Shown here piece after piece: positions 8,301-15,129 of a stretch of 17,289 nt of DNA. This DNA is from CAZRRV01 sp964602735 (lineage in GTDB: Bacteria > Bacillota > Clostridia > Oscillospirales > Acutalibacteraceae), in assembly GCA_964602735.1 (NCBI GenBank), contig CAZRRV010000032.1:1-17289 (forward strand), in the 5' to 3' direction. The notes below the pieces were generated by a model, which was given only the letters and a program-made list of their open reading frames with translations, searched no databases and was not told the origin of the DNA. Every line of letters starts with the position of its first letter. Within the stretch, counting starts at the first letter, position 1. The position numbers were made by a program, and so were the translations under genes.

Positions 8301-8817
8301 GTTCAAGATAAAAATTGCCGCCGCCGAAAATGTCGCGAAGTTTCAGCGCGAACTTTTCGGCTCCGTCAAAATCGCCGCGCAGTATACGGCGCGGTATTTC
8401 ACCCTCGCAGCCGCCGGACAGCGCTATCAATCCCGAACCGCGGGTGCGTAGCAGATCCAAACCGACCGTCGGCAAATCCGATTTTTCGTTCCCGGTAAAG
8501 CTCTGCGACACGATTTCAATCAGGTTGCCGTAACCCGTGTTATTTTCGCAAAGCAGAACAAGATGCGACGGTTTGTATGCCGCGGGGCCGTTAAACCGGC
8601 CGCCCGCCGCCAAATTGACCTCACAGCCGATAATCGGATTTAACCCCCGCTTTGCCGCTTTACCGTAAAACTCCGCCGCGCCGTACATAACGGAACCGTC
8701 GGTAATCGCAACAGACGACTGGCCGAGCGAAACAACCGAATCAAGCAAATCGTCGATACGGCAGGCGGAGTTCAGCAGACTGTATTCGGTGTGAACATGA
8801 AGATGAGCAAATGCCAA
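5392..8817 (-). CDS. dnaE: DNA polymerase III subunit alpha (DnaE)
   Basis: A 1141-residue C-family DNA polymerase, close to the usual DnaE length. The PHP domain starts at once with HLHVHTEYSLL (H5, H7, H9). The polymerase core has GPGRGSGAGS (351-360), the catalytic PDFDIDF (D395, D397) and a third aspartate D547 in LKIDFLG, matching the E. coli triad D401/D403/D555 in spacing. A helix-hairpin-helix region (about 830-910) and a C-terminal OB fold (about 970-1060) follow. It extends primers as part of the replisome; in Bacillota a separate PolC may share this role. The start is TTG (8815-8817), set by GGGGAG eight bases upstream and by the HLHVHT motif. It is last in the murB-rapZ-whiA-dnaE group and starts five bases after the whiA stop, so translation is probably coupled. 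Confidence 0.97.
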   Translation of the reverse strand: MAFAHLHVHTEYSLLNSACRIDDLLDSVVSLGQSSVAITDGSVMYGAAEFYGKAAKRGLNPIIGCEVNLAAGGRFNGPAAYKPSHLVLLCENNTGYGNLIEIVSQSFTGNEKSDLPTVGLDLLRTRGSGLIALSGGCEGEIPRRILRGDFDGAEKFALKLRDIFGGGNFYLELQNHGLSDELKITAGLRRISRETGIPLVCTNDVRYIKKEQAATFRVLRCIATGETVNDPEPAGFDGDEYYLKSESEMLSLFGTAPVENAAEIAARCRVTLEFHKLRLPVFDARCRDHFALLRETAERGAARIFGENPGPEVAKRLDYELGMIKNMGYVDYFLIVWDFVNFARKNGIPVGPGRGSGAGSLVAYCIGITGIDPLKYDLLFERFLNPERVSMPDFDIDFCFLRRQEVIDYAVRKYGADHVAQIVTFGTMAAHAAVRDGGRALGLPYALCDKVARMIPAQQNANITLDDAMADSAELRAAYENSGDVKRLIDTARQIEGMPRHSSVHPAGIVITDLPVSSYVPLSSDGGARITQYQAGTLEELGLLKIDFLGLRTVTIIDGTVKRIRENGVDISEDSLPQNDPETFKMLGLGYTDGVFQLESRGMRDLLRKFSPDCIEDLIALISLFRPGPMDSIPKFIHNHRHPEDISYETELLRPILSVTYGCIVYQEQVMRIFRDLAGYSLGRADIVRRAMAKKQKDKLEKERHAFVYGDAECAGCAANGIRPEIAERLFDEMSAFGLYAYNKSHAAAYAAVAYRTAYLKRHYPAEFMASQLTFTNDRFRKLGRYIDECSRLGVKILPVQVNKSAVAFEASGDSIRFGFAAVKSLGEGAAEAIVSERERGGEYKSLYEFCERHVNSQLSRHAVENLILCGAFDGLGYNRREMLSALDEIMNAAAVSAGLKNDAQISLFGCDTRQVPVPDIPRLPEMPLPELLKAEKEVTGTYFSGHPMAEYAAYAGQCGAARIADITGDDGGEQIIGKPVKVVAAVTGIKQRRTKSERIMADIEVEDMTGSVICTVFPDKLEKYGSMLKAGAVLEIDGKIAVYEGKEPGIIMDGARVVPRQEPGTHIKAGLYLKMLDFNGELFENVKAVLRKAPGETPVIIVEAAGGRRFAAPRSLYINREKADLPALRSLLGEENVKMV

Positions 8818-8822
8818 CGGGT

Positions 8823-9683
8823 CTACTCCCCTCTCGCGTTATCCGGCAGAGTTTCGGCTATTTCGACAATACGCCTCAGTCGGTGGCTTAACCCGGATCG
8901 TGTTACGGACGCCGAACAGAGCCCGCAAAGTTCGCTTAAGGGCGCGCCGGGATTCCGAATCCGCAGCAGTGCCGCCTCTTTAAGTTCGGGGGACAGGGCG
9001 TCGAGTTTGTTCGCGGCGATCAGCCGGTTTATCGCCGCCGTCTGCTTAACCGAAGCGGTAACGGCTTTACGGATATTCGCACCGTCGCAGTTGCGCTGGC
9101 GGTTTGATTTATTCGCCATATCGCGGTATATTTTCAAGCCCATAAGTTCAAGCGACGTGTCGCCGGCCTCGGCAATCGTTAAAAAGTCTTCGATTTCGCG
9201 GCTGTTGCGCAGATACACGCCGTTTGCGCGTCTCTTCGGATTTAATCCGCATTTATACATCACGGAGCAGAGTTCGTCCGCTCCCGCCGCGGCGGGGTAA
9301 AAATCCACTCTGTAATCCTTCGACGGATCGTTCATTCCGCCGCATACCAGAAACGCCGCGCGCAGATACGCCCCGCGGCAACATTCTCTGCGAGCGGCGG
9401 GGTCGAACGAAAGCATATTTATCAAACGGATTCTGTCGCCTTCTCCGGGCACGGTAAAAACCGTTTCCCCGCCCTTTTTTACTGCTCTGCCGATAATTCC
9501 TAAATCGCGGCGGAGAATACGGTCGATCCGTCCAGCAACGGACGGGCAACGGCACGAAAAAAAACAGCTTTCGGCGGTCAGTTCGCCCCCGCTTAAAAAA
9601 GCCGCGCGGCACTCGGAGGCGCGACAGCACCCGTCGGCATCGACACGGCAGAGTTTTTCTTTCAGTTCGAGAGAGAATGACAT
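8823..9683 (-). CDS. whiA: DNA-binding regulator WhiA
   Basis: A 286-residue WhiA protein, somewhat shorter than the usual 305-325. The N-terminal part is the degenerate LAGLIDADG homing-endonuclease-like domain, with RGAYLRAAFLVCGGMNDPSKDY at about 103-124. The family signature NRQRNCDGANIRK (194-206) precedes a C-terminal helix-turn-helix (about 235-275, ending SGLSHRLRR). In actinomycetes it controls sporulation genes with WhiB; in Bacillus it affects division and chromosome segregation. It is cysteine-rich near the N-terminus (C12, C19, C20, C25, C40, C44, C46), more than I would expect of the family. AGGAG lies six bases before the ATG. It follows rapZ after 70 bases, where yvcK would normally lie, and leads directly into dnaE. 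Confidence 0.95.
   Translation of the reverse strand: MSFSLELKEKLCRVDADGCCRASECRAAFLSGGELTAESCFFSCRCPSVAGRIDRILRRDLGIIGRAVKKGGETVFTVPGEGDRIRLINMLSFDPAARRECCRGAYLRAAFLVCGGMNDPSKDYRVDFYPAAAGADELCSVMYKCGLNPKRRANGVYLRNSREIEDFLTIAEAGDTSLELMGLKIYRDMANKSNRQRNCDGANIRKAVTASVKQTAAINRLIAANKLDALSPELKEAALLRIRNPGAPLSELCGLCSASVTRSGLSHRLRRIVEIAETLPDNARGE
8826..8831 (-). promoter_or_regulatory. Ribosome binding site setting the TTG start of dnaE
   Basis: GGGGAG lies within the last codons of whiA, eight bases before the TTG at 8817. The whiA TAG (8823-8825) falls between the site and the start, so ribosomes finishing whiA are placed to begin dnaE. Confidence 0.7.
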
Positions 9684-9753
9684 CGAATTCTCCTTTTTTT
9701 CGCGTTATAAAAACGCCCGACCGATACGGCGAACGGAGATCCCGGCTCCGGCT

Positions 9754-10611
9754 TTAGGCTTTGCTTATATCGCGGTGAGAAATGCCCGTCGTATATCCCA
9801 TTTGAGAATATCTTTCGTACAGCATCTGCGCCAGCATTACCGAGCGGTGCTTGCCGCCGGTACACCCTACGGCGATTACCAGCCGCGACCTTCCCTCCAC
9901 AACATAAAGCGGCATGGAATAATCCAAAAAAGCGAACAGGCGGTCTAGGTACCCTTTTGATTGCGGATCGTTCATAATATACCGTTTTACATCGGGATCG
10001 AGCCCGGTCTTCTCGCGCAATTCGTCGACATAAAACGGATTGATAAGGCACCGGGCGTCGATTTGAATATCGGCGTCGCTCACAGAGCCGTGCTTAAAGC
10101 CGAACGACACGCAGTCGATCCGCATAACCGCGTCGGTATTTTTTAGGAACAGCGCCGAAACCTTTTCTTTAAGCTCCGCCATACTCAAAAACGTTGTGTC
10201 GACAATATAATCGGCGAAACTGCGGACATCGCTCAGCATTTCACGCTCACGTTCGATTGCCGATACCGTGGAAAGATCGGGATTGTCGATGGCGAAAGGG
10301 TGGGAACGCCGCGTCTGGCGGTAACGGCGCGCAATGCTTTCGTTTGTAGCGTCAAGGAAAAGAATTTTGGCGCCGTAAGCCGCCTTTAACTCGGCGACGG
10401 CGGCGCCCGCCTCGGCAAACATCGCTTTCGATCTCGCGTCGGCGACTATGGCGAATTTCGTAATCTCCGAATTTGTTCTGGAAAATTCCACAAGCGATCT
10501 CGCGAGTTGCAACGGTATATTGTCGATACAGTAATAACCTATATCCTCCAACGCCTTCGCCGCCGTGGATTTTCCCGCGCCGGACAGGCCGGTTACTATC
10601 ACAAAATTCAT
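9754..10611 (-). CDS. rapZ: RNase adapter / nucleotide-binding protein RapZ (YvcJ)
   Basis: A 285-residue protein of normal family length. The N-terminal P-loop is GLSGAGKS (8-15), followed by GYYCIDNIP (25-33) and a FLDA Walker B-like segment (85-88). RRSHPF is at 101-106. The C-terminal domain has SFGFKHG (169-175), the INPFYV stretch (190-195) and GCTGGKHRSV (249-258). In E. coli it directs RNase E to the GlmZ small RNA to control GlmS and amino-sugar supply; in Bacillus YvcJ binds and hydrolyses nucleotides and its role is less clear. The ATG overlaps the murB stop as ATGA, so the two are translationally coupled. This coupling fits a link between amino-sugar supply and peptidoglycan precursor synthesis. 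A short hairpin follows the stop. Confidence 0.96.
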   Translation of the reverse strand: MNFVIVTGLSGAGKSTAAKALEDIGYYCIDNIPLQLARSLVEFSRTNSEITKFAIVADARSKAMFAEAGAAVAELKAAYGAKILFLDATNESIARRYRQTRRSHPFAIDNPDLSTVSAIEREREMLSDVRSFADYIVDTTFLSMAELKEKVSALFLKNTDAVMRIDCVSFGFKHGSVSDADIQIDARCLINPFYVDELREKTGLDPDVKRYIMNDPQSKGYLDRLFAFLDYSMPLYVVEGRSRLVIAVGCTGGKHRSVMLAQMLYERYSQMGYTTGISHRDISKA

Positions 10612-11531
10612 AAACTACCGCCCGATCTGCCTATATAACGGATCTCAGGTTCCAGCTTTACGCTGTACCTCAGAAAAACCAAATCGCGGATATGCTCGAT
10701 AACCCGCCTGACATCGGATGCCGTCGCGTTGCCTTTGTTAATAATAAATCCGGCGTGTTTTTCGCTTACCTGCGCCCCTCCCACGGTGTAGCCTTTTAAC
10801 CCGCAGCCTTCTATCATTTCACTCGCATATCCGCGCGACGGGCGCTTGAACACGCTGCCGGCGCTCGGAAATTCAAGCGGCTGCTTTTCTCGCCTGCGCT
10901 CGTAAAGCATATTCATCCTTTCACGGATAAGCGCGGCGTCGCCGGGAAAAAGGCGGAATACAACCCGCGTTATATAAAACGGGGAACTTTGCGAAAAACT
11001 CGATCGGTACCCGAACCGCATTTCGTCCGCGCCGCGCTCGCTTATTTCACCGTCGCCGTCGACCCCGCGACATGAATAAACCACATCTCCGATATCGGCG
11101 TTGTAAGCGCCGGCGTTCATATAAACGGCCCCGCCTACCGAACCCGGAATCCCCCAAGCGAACTCGAGCCCGCTTAAAGCGTGCTCCGCCGCCTCGTCGC
11201 AAAGAGAGGACAGTTTCATTCCCGCGCCCGCCGTTATAACCAGAGCGCCGTCGTAATCCGAAGCATCCATTCCGCCCGTAAGCATAACGACGCCGTCGAC
11301 ACCGTCGTCGGACACCAGTATGTTAGAGCCTCTGCCTATAACATGGTACGGCACCGAACACTCGTTTGCCGTTTTGATAAGAAACGAAAGCTGTTCCTCG
11401 CCCGACACATTTACAAGCATATCCGCCTTTCCGCCGATGCGAAAAGTAGTATGCCTGCTCATCGGCTCGTCTTTAAGCGCGGAAATGCCCGCCTCGCCTA
11501 TTTTTTTCTCGAACAGCGATATGTTCGACAA
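10608..11531 (-). CDS. murB: UDP-N-acetylenolpyruvoylglucosamine reductase (MurB)
   Basis: A 307-residue flavoprotein that reduces UDP-GlcNAc-enolpyruvate to UDP-MurNAc with NADPH, the second committed step of peptidoglycan synthesis. The FAD-binding part has SRHTTFRIGGKAD (25-37), GRGSNILVSD (66-75) and GIPGSVGGAVYMNAGAY (127-143). Catalytic residues are R176 in GYRSSF, S226 in SAGSVFKRP and E296 in LEPEIRY, as in the compact type II enzymes of Gram-positive bacteria. The start is TTG (11529-11531) with GAAAGGGG eight bases upstream; starting at M24 instead would remove the N-terminal segment normal in the family. It is first in the murB-rapZ-whiA-dnaE group, behind its own candidate promoter and a leader of about 128 bases. 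Confidence 0.97.
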   Translation of the reverse strand: MSNISLFEKKIGEAGISALKDEPMSRHTTFRIGGKADMLVNVSGEEQLSFLIKTANECSVPYHVIGRGSNILVSDDGVDGVVMLTGGMDASDYDGALVITAGAGMKLSSLCDEAAEHALSGLEFAWGIPGSVGGAVYMNAGAYNADIGDVVYSCRGVDGDGEISERGADEMRFGYRSSFSQSSPFYITRVVFRLFPGDAALIRERMNMLYERRREKQPLEFPSAGSVFKRPSRGYASEMIEGCGLKGYTVGGAQVSEKHAGFIINKGNATASDVRRVIEHIRDLVFLRYSVKLEPEIRYIGRSGGSL

Positions 11532-11550
11532 ACCAAACGCCCCTTTCGAT

Positions 11551-11572
11551 CCCGGTTGCGGAACCCGCCGGG
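11551..11572 (+). terminator. Terminator-like hairpin read on the plus strand in the murB leader
   Basis: CCCG (11551-11554) pairs with CGGG (11569-11572), enclosing GCGG/CCGC with a three-base loop and a GTT bulge. On the plus strand it is followed by TTTTTGCTTTT, the form of an intrinsic terminator, though no plus-strand gene feeds it. In the murB mRNA the same sequence forms a stem just before the ribosome binding site. Confidence 0.4.
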
Positions 11573-11598
11573 TTTTTGCTTTTCCGCGGTTGAAAGAT

Positions 11599-11635
11599 AT
11601 GTGACGATTTTATTTTCGATTTATTCCCGTCACAT
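11599..11635 (-). promoter_or_regulatory. Inverted repeat in the murB leader
   Basis: ATGTGACG (11599-11606) and CGTCACAT (11628-11635) are exact reverse complements, separated by 21 A/T-rich bases. The pair lies between the candidate promoter and the murB start. It could be a long-loop RNA stem or a split protein-binding site. Confidence 0.4.
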
Positions 11636-11665
11636 CCGAAAGGGATAATTACGGAAAAGCAAATA

Positions 11666-11694
11666 TTTATACTGTTTACAACCGTTGCCGCCAA
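11666..11694 (-). promoter_or_regulatory. Candidate promoter of the murB-rapZ-whiA-dnaE group
   Basis: TTGGCG (11689-11694, four of six to consensus) lies 17 bases from TATAAA (11666-11671, five of six). Transcription would begin near 11659. A perfect dyad CCGTTG-4-CAACGG (11682-11697) overlaps the -35 box; it could be an operator or the stem of a weak terminator for the upstream kinase gene. Confidence 0.6.
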
Positions 11695-11716
11695 CGGAAA
11701 AATTACCGCGTATTCC

Positions 11717-12673
11717 TTATTTTAACGTATGCAGAAAAGCCGCGCCGATAATTCCGGCGTCGTTCCCGAGTTCGGCGGCCTTTATCACCGTTTGCCCGGG
11801 ATTGTTTTTCGAATAGACCCCGCTCTCGACAATTTTGCGCACCGGTCCGAGCAGGGTTTCGCCCTCCCGGGAGATGCCGCCTCCCACACAAAGTACATCG
11901 GGCTGAAAAATATTGATCAGATTTATTATCCCGCAGGCGACATATTCACAGTATTCGCTCACAACTTCGGCGGCGGCGGGATCGTTCGCGCGCATACCGT
12001 CGAATGAAGTCAGACCGTTTACCTTACCGCCGGCGGCTTTTGAAATTTCCCACATTTTGCTCTCGGGATGCTCCGCCATTTTTCGCTTTGTCTGCGCTAT
12101 CAGAGCGCTCGCCGAGGCGTATGCCTCCCAGCACCCGTTAAGCCCGCAGGTGCATTTTTCGCCGTCTTTTACAATAATCATATGGCCGAGTTCGCCGCCG
12201 GCATAGTTGCTCCCCGTAAGCATACTGCCGTTTATGATAACGCCGCCGCCTACCCCGGTGCCGAGCGTTACCGCCACAAACACTTTCGCGTCGCGCCCCG
12301 CCCCGCACAGCATTTCGCCGAGCGCCGCGGCATTCGCGTCGTTGGCTATATCGCACGGCATATTAAGCCGTTTTTCCATTTCCTTTTTCATCGGAAGCAT
12401 TGAAAACGGCAGATTGTTTGATATATAAATAATTCCCTCGTCGGGGTTGACGCTGCCCGGCGAACCTATTCCGCATCCGGCAACCCGGGAGCGGTCGGCT
12501 TTCGCGTCGTTTATCGCGTCGAAAGCGGCCGCGGCCATATCGTCGAGTATCTCTCCGGCCGGCCTCTCCGCGTTTGTTTTGCGTTCTCCCCTGCCGACTA
12601 TTTTATAATTGTCGTCAACCGCAGCGGCCGCGATATTCGTTCCGCCCAAATCGATCCCGATATGCAACATCAT
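11717..12673 (-). CDS. glk: ROK-family sugar kinase, probable glucokinase
   Basis: A 318-residue ROK kinase. The ATP-binding DLGGTN is at 8-13, the catalytic aspartate D112 is in ANDANAAALGE, and GTGVGGGV is at 138-145. The zinc site is complete: H164 in GELGH, then C174, C176 and C181 in CTCGLNGCWE. This architecture and length match Gram-positive glucokinases, which convert glucose to glucose-6-phosphate in the cytoplasm. Other ROK kinases act on fructose, N-acetylglucosamine or N-acetylmannosamine, so the sugar is inferred. No helix-turn-helix precedes the kinase part, so it is not a ROK repressor. Two ATGs stand in tandem; the first has GGGAGTGA at a good distance. It follows hprK by 39 bases and is probably co-transcribed with it. 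Confidence 0.9.
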   Translation of the reverse strand: MMLHIGIDLGGTNIAAAAVDDNYKIVGRGERKTNAERPAGEILDDMAAAAFDAINDAKADRSRVAGCGIGSPGSVNPDEGIIYISNNLPFSMLPMKKEMEKRLNMPCDIANDANAAALGEMLCGAGRDAKVFVAVTLGTGVGGGVIINGSMLTGSNYAGGELGHMIIVKDGEKCTCGLNGCWEAYASASALIAQTKRKMAEHPESKMWEISKAAGGKVNGLTSFDGMRANDPAAAEVVSEYCEYVACGIINLINIFQPDVLCVGGGISREGETLLGPVRKIVESGVYSKNNPGQTVIKAAELGNDAGIIGAAFLHTLK

Positions 12674-12712
12674 TTATCACTCCCGTATCATGCAAAAAGC
12701 GGAATGTTGCTT

Positions 12713-13678
12713 TTAATAGAACAGATCGGTTTCGCTCGCGTCCCCGTCTTTCGGGACATCGGAATCCATTCCCAAACGCCCCAACAAATCCGCCGCCGCG
12801 TTGTAACCCATTTTCTTCTGCCTGTGGTTAATGGCGGCAACCTCCAGCACCACGGCGAGATTGCGCCCGGGCTTTACCGGCACAACAACGTAGGGGACGG
12901 AAATTCCCAAAATATCCAGAGTTTCGGTGTCGAGCCCCATACGGTCGTACATTTTCTGCGGATCCCATGGTTCAAGCTTTACAACCAGATCGATATTTCC
13001 CGTCATTTTTATCGCGCCCGCGCCGAACGTTCTTCCGACATGGACAAAACCTATGCCGCGCAGCTCGATAAAGTGGCGTATGTTTTCGGGCGCCGTACCG
13101 ACAAGAGAGCGCGACGAAACCTTGCGGATTTCCACGGCGTCGTCGGCGATAAGGCGGTGACCCCTTTTAATAAGCTCGATAGCCGTTTCGCTTTTGCCTA
13201 CCCCGCTGTCGCCCAGAATCAGCACGCCCACTCCGTACACATCAACCAGCACGCCGTGACGGGTTATCCTTTGCGCCAGATGCACATTCAAATACGATAT
13301 AAGCGACGCCATAAAGCTTGATGTGGTATCCCCCGTTCTCAACAGGGGAACGCCGTATTTTTCGGCAAGTTCCGCCATCAGTTCTGGAATTTCAAGCCCC
13401 CGAGCCACTATTACCGCAACCGGCTTGTGGGAAAAATACTCCCCGAGGCGGGCCGCGTACGCCTCGCCGTCGAAGCTTTTTATGTAGCTTTCCTCGTTCC
13501 TTCCGATAATCTGGATGCGGGTTTCATCGTAATACCGGTAGAACCCCGAAAGTTCCAATCCCGGACGGTTCACCTCGGTGCTGCAAATTTCGATATTATC
13601 AATACCTTCCGGCGCGAAAATTTTTTCAAGCGAAAAATCCCTGATAACCTTGGTAAGCGGCACACTGTAGTTTTTCAT
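12713..13678 (-). CDS. hprK: HPr kinase/phosphorylase (HprK)
   Basis: A 321-residue enzyme that phosphorylates HPr on Ser46 when glycolytic intermediates are high and removes the phosphate when phosphate is high, the sensor of catabolite repression in Bacillota. The N-terminal domain (1-130) precedes the catalytic H141 in RHGVLVDVYG. The P-loop is GDSGVGKSE (156-164), D179-D180 follow, and the family signature ELRGIGFVHV is at 205-214. PVKPGRN is at 267-273 and the C-terminal helix follows. AAGGGG lies about nine bases before the ATG. It follows clpX by 87 bases; that gap holds GC-rich hairpins (for example 13742-13756) without T runs and no clear promoter, so read-through from clpX is possible. 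It precedes the ROK kinase, making a carbon-sensing pair. Confidence 0.96.
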   Translation of the reverse strand: MKNYSVPLTKVIRDFSLEKIFAPEGIDNIEICSTEVNRPGLELSGFYRYYDETRIQIIGRNEESYIKSFDGEAYAARLGEYFSHKPVAVIVARGLEIPELMAELAEKYGVPLLRTGDTTSSFMASLISYLNVHLAQRITRHGVLVDVYGVGVLILGDSGVGKSETAIELIKRGHRLIADDAVEIRKVSSRSLVGTAPENIRHFIELRGIGFVHVGRTFGAGAIKMTGNIDLVVKLEPWDPQKMYDRMGLDTETLDILGISVPYVVVPVKPGRNLAVVLEVAAINHRQKKMGYNAAADLLGRLGMDSDVPKDGDASETDLFY

Positions 13679-13765
13679 CGGCTCGACCCCTTTTCACACA
13701 ACGCGCGGCTCAACCGGCGCGGCAACATATCCGTATGCGGGCGGCGGATACCGCCGGAATTACGT

Positions 13766-15115
13766 TTACGCGGTTTCGCCTTTCCCCGAAATGCTTTTCC
13801 GCGCCGCCGCGGTCAAGACGGCACCCCGATCTTTCAAATTGCCCACCGTACTGCCGGAATGTTTTATAACCGGTTTATCGGGATTTTCAACCGTTTCGGC
13901 GGTTATAATCACCTTGGTAACGGTACCGTCGGACGGGATTTCAAACATAAGATTTTTCAATATCCGCTCAAACTCGCTGCGCAGACCCCTCGCCCCCGTT
14001 TTTCGCGCTATCGTTTTTTTTGCGACGGCGGCAAGCGCGTCGGGCTCAAATTCCAGCTTTACGCCGTCCATGGCGAACATGGCGGTATACTGCTTTACAA
14101 CCGAATTTTTCGGTTCAACCATAATTTTGACAAGGGTTTCCTCGTTCAGGGGTTCGAGGGTGGTTATAACCGGCAGTCTCCCCACTAGTTCGGGTATAAG
14201 GCCGTATTTAACCAGATCCTGCGGTATTACCTCCGTCGACATTGCCTGCCGTTCCAGCTCGTTCTTCGATTTTATATCCGCGCCGAATCCGAGATTGCCG
14301 CTGCCGAGACGCTTTGTAACGATGCTTTCAAGGCCGTCGAAAGCGCCGGCGCATATGAAAAGGATCCCGGATGTGTCGATTTGTATAAACTCCTGCTGAG
14401 GATGCTTCCTGCCGCCTCCGGGCGGAACATTCGCGACGGTTCCCTCGAGTATTTTCAGCAGGGCCTGCTGTACGCCCTCGCCGCTTACATCGCGGGTTAT
14501 CGACATATTCTCGCCTTTGCGGGCGATTTTATCGATTTCATCAATGTAGATTATGCCGCGCTGGGCCTTTTCGACCTCGTAATCCGCCTGCTGGATAAGC
14601 CGCAGAAGGATATTTTCGACATCCTCGCCGACATATCCCGCCTCGGTAAGGGTGGTTGCGTCGGTTATCGCGATGGGTACATCGAGAATACGGGCGAGGG
14701 TGGTGGCGAGCAGGGTCTTCCCCACTCCGGTGGGCCCCAACAGGAGAAGGTTGCTTTTTCCGAGTTCCACATCGGAGCCGGGATCGGTTATACGCTTGTA
14801 ATGGTTATATACGGCCACGGCCAGAGAAATTTTGGCCTCGTTCTGCCCGATAACATATTCGTCGAGTTTCTGTTTGATCTCGCGCGGGGTGAGTACGTTA
14901 AACTCCTCAACCCGGCGCGAACTTCTGGCGCCTTTGCGCTCTGCCGGCTGTTCCCGCCGCTCGTGTTCGGGATGCAGAACCGTATAGCAGGTCTCGACAC
15001 AACGGTTGCAGATGCAGCCGCACAAACCCATTATAAGCTTTTCGGCCTCGCTTGAAGGGCGGCCGCAAAGCGCGCAGTACATTTCCTCGTCTTCGGTCGT
15101 AATATCGTTCGGCAT
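13766..15115 (-). CDS. clpX: ATP-dependent Clp protease ATP-binding subunit ClpX
   Basis: A 449-residue AAA+ unfoldase that recognises tagged proteins and feeds them to ClpP. The N-terminal zinc-binding domain has C14, C17, C36 and C39. Walker A is GPTGVGKT (127-134), the pore loop GYVG is at 160-163 and Walker B IIYIDEID at 188-195. A loop NLGFGAD provides the ClpP-docking tripeptide as LGF. The C-terminal small domain carries TGARGLRSEFE with the sensor 2 arginine. The length is slightly above the usual 410-430, mostly through a charged linker after the zinc domain and a longer tail. AGGA precedes the ATG. It starts 14 bases after the clpP stop, so the two proteolytic partners are co-expressed. 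Confidence 0.98.
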   Translation of the reverse strand: MPNDITTEDEEMYCALCGRPSSEAEKLIMGLCGCICNRCVETCYTVLHPEHERREQPAERKGARSSRRVEEFNVLTPREIKQKLDEYVIGQNEAKISLAVAVYNHYKRITDPGSDVELGKSNLLLLGPTGVGKTLLATTLARILDVPIAITDATTLTEAGYVGEDVENILLRLIQQADYEVEKAQRGIIYIDEIDKIARKGENMSITRDVSGEGVQQALLKILEGTVANVPPGGGRKHPQQEFIQIDTSGILFICAGAFDGLESIVTKRLGSGNLGFGADIKSKNELERQAMSTEVIPQDLVKYGLIPELVGRLPVITTLEPLNEETLVKIMVEPKNSVVKQYTAMFAMDGVKLEFEPDALAAVAKKTIARKTGARGLRSEFERILKNLMFEIPSDGTVTKVIITAETVENPDKPVIKHSGSTVGNLKDRGAVLTAAARKSISGKGETA

Positions 15116-15129
15116 TTCCTGTTTCCGGC

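Noticed and set aside
14340..14420. ClpX docking loop LGF instead of IGF
   Set aside because: Conservative change seen in functional ClpX proteins of other bacteria, with clpP adjacent; not notable.
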